This document shows positions 55,601-64,000 of a stretch of 64,000 nt of DNA, one piece after another. The notes below the pieces were generated by a model that searched no databases, was not told the origin of the DNA, and saw nothing but the letters and a program-made list of their open reading frames with translations. Numbering within the stretch: position 1 is the first letter of the stretch; every line of letters starts with the position of its first letter. The DNA is from Saccharina japonica (taxonomy: Eukaryota > Sar > Phaeophyceae > Laminariales > Laminariaceae). The stretch covers positions 1-64,000 of the forward strand of contig MEHQ01002210.1 of NCBI GenBank assembly GCA_008828725.1, written 5' to 3'. Position numbers and translations under genes: made by a program.

Positions 55601-56394
55601 GTGGCATCCTAGTTCTTCGTTGGGATTTCGATTACCCAGTTTTCCCCCTCCGAGACCCGAAATGGGTCTCTATTGGTATAGGCGAAATCCACACACGTGG
55701 CCAGAGGGTTTGCCCCCGATGCTCTCTAGGCGTGCGTGCTGTCGAAGGTCTCTTCGACGCTTGGATTGGGTATCGTACTGGCTGTCTCGCGATGGTGTTC
55801 TGGCCTTTGGTGAGAATACTCCAGCTCCCGTCGATGACGTTCCGGCTGTTGTTGTCGATGACTTGGCCTCGTCCAGAAGGTTGCTTGCGTGTGGTTACGG
55901 TCTGTCTAGGATGTGCTCTCGTTGGCGCTCCACCTCTGCGACAATATCCTCTTCAGGCGCTCTGCCCTGAATTTACACACGTTGGCGTTTCGTCTCAGAG
56001 ACAGTGCCCTCCTCAGGCGTGTTGTCACCGCTCACTAGCATGCCCATGTTCGCGGCCACCAAATGGCCAGACGTGCCGCTGTCCTGAATCATCGTGAACC
56101 TTTCGGCGTTGGGTTGGAGAACCCTTCCGTCGTTGCCTGTCACCAGTCCCTTTATGGTGTTGGTGAGGTTGCTGCTGTTGTTGAAAACCGAACTCCCCAT
56201 GATGATAGGTAGTACTTGGCCACGCGGTGTTGTTTTGATACCCGAAGTCGGTAGTCCGATCTGACTGCGTTGTACGTAAAGCAGAGCTTCTTGATGAAGT
56301 TGTCGTCGTACAGTTGCTCAGCGCTTCGAACCGAAGTTGCTCCCTTGTAGCGTTGGCTCGGGCTTGCCAAGTTTTATGATCCACAGTCAAATGG
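55601..56394. other. Unassigned, mixed coding traces
   Basis: Minus frames (SPSQRYKGATSVRSAEQLYD at about 56370-56310, then IKGLVTGNDGRVLQPNAERF at about 56160-56100) look like one frameshifted polypeptide. It contains TMIQDSGTSGHLVAANMGML, which recalls the D(T/S)G(A/T)S..H(L/M) aspartic protease region of Copia gag-pol. This is suggestive only. Confidence 0.35.
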
Positions 56395-57600
56395 ATGGCG
56401 CCAAGCAAGGCCTCTAATCTACATACATGCCGTGATTTCCTTTGGGATTGCTACTGAAACAGCGTCAAGCTATTCACTCAAGCGATACCGAGGTTTGGAT
56501 TTTTGTCAGAGTCTCCATGATGTACGGGAGGCTCCATGCGAAGTCAGGGTTCCTTTACCAAACGGCGGAGCCGTCGGGAATTGCTTCTCTACGGCTGTTG
56601 CTTGGGGCTTCCAAGGCTAACGATTCACGGTATGAACTACGCTAAGCACAGCTCTTAATCTCATATATACTGAATTGTGTTGGAGTTGCTACAGCATACA
56701 GCAGATACTTCACGTTTCGTCCAGATGTTTAGTCCACGTCTAAAAGCTAAAGGTAGCAGAAGTCAGTGTTCTATTAAGAGACGGCGGTGCCATCGGGAAC
56801 TGCTTCTACAGGGCTGTTGCTTGGGGCTTCCAAGGCTAACGACCCACGACATGGACTACGTCAAGCAGAGCTCCTAACCTCAGCGGTATTGCGTTGTGGT
56901 GAAGTTATTTTTTTACGGCGTACAGCAGTAACGCTCGACGTATTGCCAAGGTTTTTAGTCAACATCTGAACCAATAAACGTAGCGGAGGGTTGAAAAGAT
57001 ACAACCTCCAATCCACACGAAGACGCTCTCTGGGTATCGCTATCTCAAGAAGCTGGAGTAGTTACACTACACTCTCTTGCGTAGTATCCTCTTATACGTA
57101 CGCAGTAAAAGCTATTCCATTCTCTCTCTCGAGTTTAGCCAATAATACTCGATGTTTTCACTCAATAATATGTATTTGTCGTTGAAACAGCAGTAGCATG
57201 GTATACGTGCTCGATTTGAAAAACTCCGTGATTTGTTTTACGCCCAGGTGTTCGTACTATACCAGCAGTATAGCAGCAGCCGCAGTGCAGCAGCATTGAT
57301 TGTGGTAGTAGTCTAGAACCGACCCGTCACGTGCATAAGAAATACATCGATTCCCACGTATCGCGGCGGGAACCCCGCTGTTAGACGAGATACACTTGTA
57401 TGTAGTTGTTGCCCCGCGTCCGCGTCGTACTCGTAGTCGAAACGAATCAACACCAAAATTCCACTGCACAACGAGTACTGGACGTTGTCAAGGTATGTTG
57501 TCAGGAGGTTGATGGGGTACAGCCTCCTGCAACGCAGTGAAAATTTCTCTGGGTATCGCAATCTTTAGTAATGCAGTTAGATTGCAGCTCTGTGTAGGAC
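56395..57600 (+). repeat. Tandem block, units of about 220 bp
   Basis: TTGCTTGGGGCTTCCAAGGC recurs at 56598 and 56817 (219 bp apart). GGCGG(A/T)GCC(G/A)TCGGGAA(T/C)TGCTTC, AAGC(A/C)(C/G)AGCTC and the GTTGC(T)ACAGCATACAGCAG blocks also recur. Further out, CTCTGGGTATCGC(T)ATCT recurs at about 57028 and 57548, and a GACTACGCGTTGGCAGAGCT relative occurs at 58170. Confidence 0.75.
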
Positions 57601-58000
57601 ACTCTTGGACGCTCGCGGTACCCTGTACCGTGTTTCACTCACGTTTTTCTTCGAAGTTGATGTCCACTCCTCGTACTTGTGTAGAAGACGTTCTCCACAA
57701 CAGCAAGCAGGTTATTATCTTGACGTTTAGTCTTGAATCCGTCCTCCCCCTCCTCCTGCTGTGAAGCCTGTAGCTCGAGATGCCTGTCTTGAACCAACCT
57801 GCCCGTACGAGCTTGCCGCGCTTACGCGATACGAGGCTATACAGCAGCAGTAGTACAGTAGCACCAGGTGCAGTATAGCACAGTACACTACTCGGAGAAA
57901 CCAGTTTTGAAATCGTTGTCGTGCGAACAGTCTGTTGGGGGCCACAGGTCTACGTTGAGTTCTTGTGACGACTATCAAAATAATTTCACCTCGGTTTTGT
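57601..58000. other. No recognisable gene
   Basis: ORFs only by chance. Confidence 0.3.
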
Positions 58001-58007
58001 GGTCCTG

Positions 58008-58135
58008 TTGGAAATTTGAAGTTCAGAGCTTCTTCATCAGATAGCTAAAGTGCTTATCGGGAGTTGACTTTGGAAATTTGAAGTTTAGCGCTCCTTTACC
58101 AGATTGTTAAGTGCTTTTCGGGAGTTAATTTATAT
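58008..58135 (+). repeat. 62-bp tandem duplication
   Basis: TTGGAAATTTGAAGTTCAG, TTCATCAGATAGCTAAAGTG and CTTATCGGGAGTTGACTT are followed by a second copy with TTTAGCGCTCC and CTTTTCGGGAGTTAATTT. Confidence 0.85.
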
Positions 58136-59425
58136 TTCGCTTCTGCTCAGAGGGACAGAGGCTTACGATGGACTACGCGTTGGCAGAGCTCCTAACCTTC
58201 AGCGGTGCTGGGTTGTGATGCGGAGGTACTATGTAACCGCGTACGTCAGTGCTATACTCCAGTTTTGATCGAGATTTTGGGGTCCTCGTCTATGATAATT
58301 AGACGATGCGGATATGAGATTTCACAGCCCCGACGTGATAGGGTGTCTCTGTAGCGGATAGTCTCCTTCGTCAAATCTGTGTGTTCGATATAAAACTCAG
58401 TCATAAGAAATTCATACGACGTAAGCACGCTCACGGAGCACGTACAGCAGTACCTTGTACTCTCGAAATCCAGCCTACGTGAGTGTGCTCTATGGAGGAA
58501 GGCGAGTATTTATGAACAAATACCCAACACTTGTGTATTGGTGGAGGGGGGTGGGGGGGCGTTGTTAATGAACAGATACCCAAAAACACAGCCCAGATTC
58601 CAAGTACCAACATCAAACTAAATCGGGGCCCGTTTTCTATAGCCTGTAAATACTTCTAAGCAAAAAGTACCTGGCAAAAGAAAATGCGTATTTTTGCATT
58701 TTTCGGTACGTATAATAACCCCTTTAATATTGTTTTACTACAGCTGTGTATCCCAGAAACATACGTCCAGGGAGGGCATTCATACTGATGTGACTTTGTA
58801 GACACAACGCAGCGAAATAAATGGAAAGTACGTTACGTATGCGTAAGTAGTTGTCCGCAATACTTGCAAAACAGTTCTACTAGCTGCGCGCATGCATACA
58901 AATGATTGTCCATACGTATATAATACACGCAGGAGAGATACGGTTAAAATTTTTGTTATTGCAAACGTACCATAATACCACTTGTGCCTGTTTGGTCAAA
59001 TATCACCTGGTACCTAGATAAAATGCTTTGAGGCTTCCGTCCACGTACGTGCTGGCTCCGAATAGTCCTACACGGCTGATGGGTAGCAGGGGGATATAAT
59101 CCTTGTATAGGAAAACTAATCAACAAAGGTACAAGGTACTCGATTATCACTGCTTCTGCTTGGTGCATCGTACGAGCACAGCAATATATCAACTATCGAA
59201 ACCTATTAGCAGACACGCCAACCCGCAAACAGGGGGCGGGGCAGGGGCGGGGGGGCGGGGGATTACTTCCAGTACGTTAAGAACATTAGACTACCCCAAA
59301 CGTGAGATGAAATGAGGAGAACAATAGCTGAAAATATAACAAGGTCTACGGAGTCTATCAGCGTATCGTACGTCATCATCAAAATGCTCACTAAACAAAA
59401 CTGGACTCGGAGTCGGTAACGGATG
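58136..59425. other. No recognisable gene
   Basis: A CCCCCC/GGGGGG-rich patch lies at 58535-58560 and a GGGGCGGGG patch at 59230-59262. Otherwise unassigned. Confidence 0.35.
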
Positions 59426-59429
59426 ACGT

Positions 59430-60762
59430 GGTATTCCTCGCGGAAACGCGCTCGCGCAAGCGGACATCGACTGGGCTTTCTGCTGGTCTCCAGTACCCAG
59501 CTGATGACTCGTGCTACCCTGACAGTTCCCTTAGTCCACGTCGCTCTCCTCCTCCTGCTCACCCATCAACTCCTTCCCAATCTCTATTGACCCAGCTTCG
59601 TCGGTGGCAGCGGCATCTGCTGCTCTTTGTGTCACCGCGTGTCTGCCTGATGCTGTTCGTGTTTCTCCTCCACCTCCGGCTACATTTTGTACACGTCCTG
59701 TCTCGCATCCTCCGTCAGTTCCGTATCCCCCACTAGCTCCTTCTCACCCGCCATCACCATACTCTCTCCTCCGCCTCCGACTACATTCCGTGCACGTCTT
59801 GTCTCGCCTCCTCCGTCAGTTCCGTATCCCCCACCAGCTCCTTCTCACCCGCCATCACCATACTCCTACCACTCTCCACCACAGGCGGAATTCCTTCCTC
59901 CGCCATCAAATTATCACACTTCTCGCCTCGATCCTATTTGTCTCCTTTTTCTTTGTCCAGCAGCACACTTTCGCTGACCAGCGCAGGTGAAGTAATCTGC
60001 ATGCCATCCGGCACATATATATGCGCCTCGCCCTCTCGGGGTATCTGATCCTGTTGTTGAGGAAGAGCCTCCTGCTCTTCTCGCGCGCGCGCATGATCAC
60101 CACCAGCTGAACTCGCTACTCTGTTACGCCGTTCGGACTTTGTTTCCATCTCCTGTGCAGAGCAGCGCTGCACCAGTCGATGTAACTACTGTTGTATTTC
60201 CTCCCACCGCTCTTTGTCTAATCTTCACAGGTGTTCCATTCGCGCACGCTGTTCGTTAGTCGTTTCTGGAACCACCATTCCAGCTTGCAAGACTGCCTGC
60301 TTCAGTTGGGCAGATTCCGTCTATTGTTTTGAAGGAGCGGCTTCAGCCCTCGCCAAGGCCGCTTCCGCACGCGCAGTAGCCACCTACGGCAGTTATGACC
60401 TCGGCCGCTGCCGCTATCGCGTCGACTTGCCGCTGGTATCCAGCTGCGCTTCTCTATGCGGGCTCTGTCGTTTAGGCCTCAGGAATTTGCTGCTGCTTCT
60501 GTTCATGAATGATCCGCCACTGCTTGTAGTGCTGTTTTTGCTGCTGCTGCCGTCGAAACACCTGCTGCTGCTGTTGCTGCTGGAAGTAGTAGTGGTCCTC
60601 CTGCCGCTGTTGATGCTGCTTGGATGCTGTTGCTGCCGATGGTTGTGATGGTGGTACTGCTGCCTGTAGATCCCGCCATTCCTGTGCAGCCCAATGTCCT
60701 AACCTCATGTCGGCCCTTTCCACATTGATGCTTCCTGCCCGGTTATTGCCGACGAAGTCCAT
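59430..60762 (-). pseudogene. Decayed Q/E-rich coiled-coil gene
   Basis: Starts at ATG 60762 (MDFVGNNRAGSINVERADMR, then LGHWAAQEWRDLQAAVPP), runs into a Q-rich tract (60650-60490) and stops at 60472. After a frame change, a second frame continues with ATARAEAALARAEAAPSK, LKQAVLQAGMVVPETTNEQR, RLDKERWEEIQQ, MQRCSAQEMETKSERRN, EEQEALPQQQDQIPREGEA and ITSPALVSESVLLDKEKGDK (to about 59972), then MAEEGIPPVVESGRSMVMAG. Single TGA, TAG and TAA codons interrupt an otherwise coherent reading; several fit C-to-T change (CGA to TGA, CAG to TAG). A 102-bp tandem duplication follows. I do not recognise the family; a gag-like or structural coiled-coil protein is possible. Confidence 0.55.
59688..59892 (-). 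repeat. 102-bp tandem duplication in the pseudogene
   Basis: Two copies contain CGTCAGTTCCGTATCCCCCA, CCAGCTCCTTCTCACCCGCC and ATCACCATACTC. On the minus strand each encodes MVMAGEKELVGDTELTE, so the duplication arose in coding sequence and keeps the frame (102 = 34 codons). Confidence 0.85.
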
Positions 60763-61535
60763 GGTGCGTAAGACGTAGACAGCCGCCGACCCTCACTCGA
60801 CACGAGGTATCAATATCAACCTTAGACTAGTATGTTGGATCTTCGAGGTGCACGGATGCTTGTCGCACTGCCTTGTTCACGCAGAGAGGTGGGTGGAGAT
60901 TCAAGGTGCATTAAGCCCGTGGAAAGATAGGTGGAACATGTACCAGGTGTATATTATCGAGTGCAGCTTCACCAGGGAGAACCCAGAAGGACTCCAACGC
61001 GGACAGAAGGCAGGGGGTTTGGAATTTTAACCATCACCCCGTGAACGGGATCTCTAATCCATTTTTACCAACTCATTCGGGAACACGTAAATCCCCATGC
61101 AGTCTCCGTCGATGTATTGCAGTGACACAACTCGAACACTCAGACCAATACGACAAGTATACATATAAGCACGATTACGACCAACGAACGGCTGTGTCCG
61201 ACATATATATGTACTTCGAAGTATCAACAACACATCATTAACTGTAGAATATACTTTGACATGCACAGTAAGGACGTATAAACCATTCCGTGGAAGGGAC
61301 ATCATGACGAAACACAGTCGCGGTTCAGTAGGGTCCGTGCAGGTTTTCTTTCTAAGTTTTGTTCTGTGCAAAATAACAGAGGCTTCCCCTGCTAGGATTA
61401 CCTCATTGTAATTTCGAAAACACCCCTAAGCCGCCAGTTCTTATACACACGCACATGTTGTTTTTGGATTTGTTTCTTATGATGGATTTGTTTGGGCGAG
61501 TACATTTATTTATAGAAAACCGTAAGCATAGTATT
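60763..61535. other. Unassigned; includes LINE-like block
   Basis: 61070-61215 shares sequence with 53825-53960 (see there). The rest has no recognisable content. Confidence 0.35.
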
Positions 61536-61860
61536 TCAATGCCGCCCCGGTGGTCTGGCAGGTAACCACGAAGAACGCTAAGGTTGGAGGCAGGGGTTCT
61601 AGTTTTTATACGGAGATGTTTATTATGAAATAACACCAACTGTCGAGAGAGCGCCTATTATAGCGTGGGTAGGCACAATTCGACGAGAGTCGACGAGGGA
61701 AGATAGTGCTGAAATATTCTCGCCATAAAAATGCAAGGCACGTACCGTAGTCGGGAGGGAGGAGAAGAGCCTACTTAGTGACCCCGGATCTGAGTTACAA
61801 CTAAGAGGGAGCGAGAAACGTAGGACGGAAATACGAAAGGGTATGAAAAAAATGAAATGC
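61536..61860 (+). mobile_element. tRNA-derived SINE, copy 4 (best preserved)
   Basis: The head GCCGCCCCGGTGGTCTGGCA and a box B-like GGGGTTCTAGT are followed by ACTGTCGAGAGAGCGCCTAT, CGTGGGTAGGCACAATTCGA and AGAGTCGACGAGGGAAG. The tail is CCCCGGATCTGAGTTACAAC then TAAGAGGGAGCGAG. This copy serves as the reference for the other three. Confidence 0.75.
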
Positions 61861-61984
61861 TACAAAGGCAAGGGCGCACATAAAACATTTCCCGAGACCC
61901 ACACCCCCCCTCTGCCGACCCTAAATGCAACAATTGTATGCTCAAACTAAACACGCATTTCGAAGCCGTATTAAGGTCAGGTGA

Positions 61985-62338
61985 TTAGCAAGACACGTTG
62001 TCGAAATGATACGCCTGGGCCATACGTGTGTGGTTTGTGTATGTTTCCTGAATACGTCGTTGGGTCATATACTTGATGACCGTTGCAGCGAGTTGCAGCA
62101 CGACGAACTCGACACTAATTTGTGCAGTCTTGCATTCACTTTTAAGCAAAACCACACGTAGTTTAAAGGTCTCTCGCTTTTTTGACGGAAGCACGACGCC
62201 GCGCCACTTCTGATATAAGTGGTTAACCGTTCGTGGATGCAAGTCCACAACCCAAACGCCATACTTTAATGGACGCCACAGCAGGAAGACGACACAACTA
62301 AAAGAAGCTCGTCGTACTACGCAGATTCCGGCTACCAA
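61985..62338 (-). CDS. 117-codon ORF with helix-turn-helix-like segment
   Basis: Open from ATG 62338 to TAG 61985. The segment YGVWVVDLHPRTVNHLYQKW looks like a helix-turn-helix of the kind found at transposase N-termini (a 'V.P.TV..L...W' pattern). It is followed by a basic, hydrophobic region (SKKRETFKLRVVLLKSECKT, VVLQLAATVIKYMTQRRIQE). No DDE catalytic part follows. It might be a transposase N-terminal remnant or a chance ORF. I cannot decide which. Confidence 0.3.
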   Translation of the reverse strand: MVAGICVVRRASFSCVVFLLWRPLKYGVWVVDLHPRTVNHLYQKWRGVVLPSKKRETFKLRVVLLKSECKTAQISVEFVVLQLAATVIKYMTQRRIQETYTNHTRMAQAYHFDNVSC

Positions 62339-62696
62339 TCCTCCTCTTCAGTCAGACTTGTTCGGCCGTTGCCGTTGTCGCTGTGGTCAGAGGGGCTGAA
62401 CATGTTTATGTGGCCGTCGCAACTGTCCGCCCCTGCATGGACCCGACGTTCCTCGATTCATTTTGTCTCCTTCCACGTTCTCGTCTTAAGCACGCGCCGA
62501 CCCCTGCTACTTATAGTCATAAGTTCGTTAGACGACCCCTCGGCCAACCCCGCCCTCTTCCCGCCGGCTTCCACTTCTTGCTTTTGGTCCCTGTTCTTCT
62601 ACTTCTTCTCCCTCTCCTTCCTCTTCTTCTTGTTCTCGTTATTTTTTGTCTTCTTGTTTTTCTTGATAACGGCTTGCACACAAAAAACATGCACGG
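62339..62696. other. Pyrimidine-rich spacer
   Basis: CTTCTTCTTCTC-rich; plus ORFs of Leu/Phe/Ser are a composition effect. Confidence 0.4.
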
Positions 62697-62803
62697 TACA
62701 GTACAAGACACCTAATAAGAAACAGGCTAATAAGAAAGCCAGGCTGACATTTCCCAAAAAATAAGAAAGACGCGAGGCTGGGCCTCCGCTGCAAAATAAG
62801 AAA
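62697..62803 (+). mobile_element. TACAGTACAGGACACC MITE, truncated copy 6
   Basis: TACAGTACAAGACACCTAAT, AAGAAACAGGCTAATAAGAA and AGCCAGGCTGACATTTCC match the left end of the family. The core and right end are missing. AAAATAAGAAAGACGCGAGG and AAAATAAGAAAGGCC follow as a local repeat. Confidence 0.7.
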
Positions 62804-63250
62804 GGCCTATTACCCCCCTGGGGCGAATCCCCGACGCCTTCGGGAAACCCTGCTGTTTGCGCCTCTGGTGGTCGGGAGTAAGATATTTCATGTTTTCAGC
62901 AAACATACTTTAGCGGTTTTGGCCCAGTACAGCAGTGTGTACCCGCAGTTTGTTTTTGTTTTGACCACATTTGTTTGTTCGTCCATGTGAAAGTTTCCAA
63001 TGTGTTTCTCCCCACAAAAACGCATTGTTTCGATACGGGAACTCGAAAAAGGTGTACTGTGTATATCATTTTAAATATCCCCGCAGGGAGGAGAGAGAGG
63101 AGGAAGAGAGGAAGAGCAGACTGTGGTACTGTAGCAGACCTCGGACACCGATCGTGCGGCCCTCATGTTGCCAATGCCGTTTACGGCCAGACTAGAATCG
63201 CTCTTCGCATTGGGTGGATTGAGGCACAAGGGAGCCTTGAATACGCAGCA
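62804..63250. other. No recognisable gene
   Basis: Contains a GAGAGAGGAGGAAGAGAGGA purine tract at 63092. Unassigned. Confidence 0.3.
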
Positions 63251-63334
63251 GTTCAATGAGCAAACGAGCGCCACGCGCGAAGGCGGTGTTTCTGCATAAA
63301 CGTTTTCCAACCTTGACACGCTGTGGGGGCTACG

Positions 63335-63511
63335 ATATGACGGCTTCCTCAAAGAAGAGGAGTAGACCAACGAGCTCGGGGAGATTATTTGCTCAACTCG
63401 ACCATTGGGATCGGACGCGAGTGGCTCGACAACTGCACCCACGTCAGGGCGGCAGCCTTCAGCGAGTCCCACATCGTCGAACGTAGGCAGAGCCCAAGCA
63501 CGTGCGACTAC
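63335..63511 (+). CDS. Possible coding fragment ending at a donor-like site
   Basis: A plus frame reads ELGEIICSTRPLGSDASGST, TAPTSGRQPSASPTSSNVGR, AQARATTATG and stops being protein-like exactly at a CCG|GTAAGG site. That would suit an exon end, but the site coincides with the start of the transposon at 63512, so the frame may simply be cut by insertion. No family recognised. Confidence 0.25.
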
Positions 63512-63987
63512 TGCAACCGGTAAGGGTCGATCTTAACGAGGAGTGAATTTCGTGTTTTTCCAGAAATTTCTGTTTTTTTCTGGTTTTTTCTGGTTTTACC
63601 AGAAAAACTTCATCCCCGAAAAAACTGGCCTCCAAGTTTTTCTGGTAATCCCGTAAATTTCTGGTTTTTATGGGTACGATCGGGCAGCCCCACCGTGCCA
63701 GCCGTGCCACCCCTCACGAACACACAGGGCTGGCCAGGGTTGTCCCCGAGGTCCTCCACAGGCCATGGCCGAGCGCAGAAGGCGCAAAAGCTTTCTGAGC
63801 TCTCACAATCGAGTTGGCACAGTGACCGCACCGAGGTGCCCGACCGACCGAGCTCGCTGAGGGCTGTAGCGCAAGCGTTTGTAGCGTTGGGCGTCGTAGC
63901 GCGACGAGTTGGTGATGGATTCCACTCTCCGGGGCATCGACACCTGCCTACGAGCCAGATCATTTTCTCGTTAAGATCGACCCTTAG
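63512..63987. mobile_element. Small transposon with perfect 20-bp inverted ends
   Basis: TAAGGGTCGATCTTAACGAG at 63512-63531 is the exact complement of 63968-63987. Next to the left end lies an array of TTTCTGG / CCAGAAA motifs (63560-63670). The interior at 63690-63960 has ORFs on both strands; the minus one (SVRSLCQLDCESSESFCAFC, ARPWPVEDLGDNPGQPC) looks protein-like without a known domain. No clear target duplication. Confidence 0.75.
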
Positions 63988-64000
63988 CTTCAGTTGCTGA

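Overview
This looks like nuclear DNA of a complex eukaryote. A brown alga (Phaeophyceae, Ectocarpus/kelp type) is my best guess. The one well-preserved gene is intron-split and joins a secreted Pmp-type beta-helix to a multipass membrane domain, an architecture I associate with stramenopile algae. The rest is low in genes, rich in young and decayed transposons, and full of GTA/TAC-rich simple sequence. There are no operons, no rRNA, no CRISPR and no bacterial-style gene packing. The taxonomic call is inference.

Gene content. The main gene runs on the minus strand from 15089 to 8755 in four exons. The splices keep frame and give 1,021 residues: signal peptide, about ten 'GGA' beta-helix repeats, a Cys-rich stalk, then about eight membrane segments. 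Its third intron is about 3 kb and uses a GC-AG splice pair. Other coding traces are broken or uncertain: a retroelement reverse transcriptase remnant (5.4-5.85 kb), an RG/Q/G-rich low-complexity coding region (26.3-28.5 kb), an integrase remnant (34.85-35.1 kb), a 138-codon ORF of unknown nature (43.87-44.29 kb), a hAT transposase pseudogene (45.67-46.75 kb), a LINE reverse transcriptase fragment (53.5-53.7 kb) and a decayed Q/E-rich coiled-coil gene (60.76-59.43 kb).

Mobile DNA. Several non-autonomous DNA transposons can be bounded to the base. Three have perfect 8-bp target duplications: 30754-34184, 32511-33693 (nested in the first) and 49681-50899. A fourth, 29118-30058, has a 6/8 duplication. 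There is a long-inverted-repeat element (39494-41564) whose left arm carries a 430-bp MITE and whose right arm preserves the empty site. There is a tRNA-derived SINE family (four copies, one interrupted by a MITE), a MITE family with TACAGTACAGGACACC ends (six or more copies), a GGGCA-ended family, and dispersed repeats of 100-600 bp.

Recurring theme. Many element ends carry arrays of one short motif, inverted between the two ends, and each family has its own motif (GGTCGGTTTT, GATCTTGAT, CCCCCTTTTTGTCA, CCATTTGGGGG and others). Unbounded arrays of the same style (ACCGCACCG, AATTGGAATTGCC, AACCGGTT, CGGGAACGG) probably mark further elements. I read these as transposase-binding subterminal repeats that diversify by family. 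This is the most interesting system-level signal here. The remaining stretches hold nothing I can recognise.
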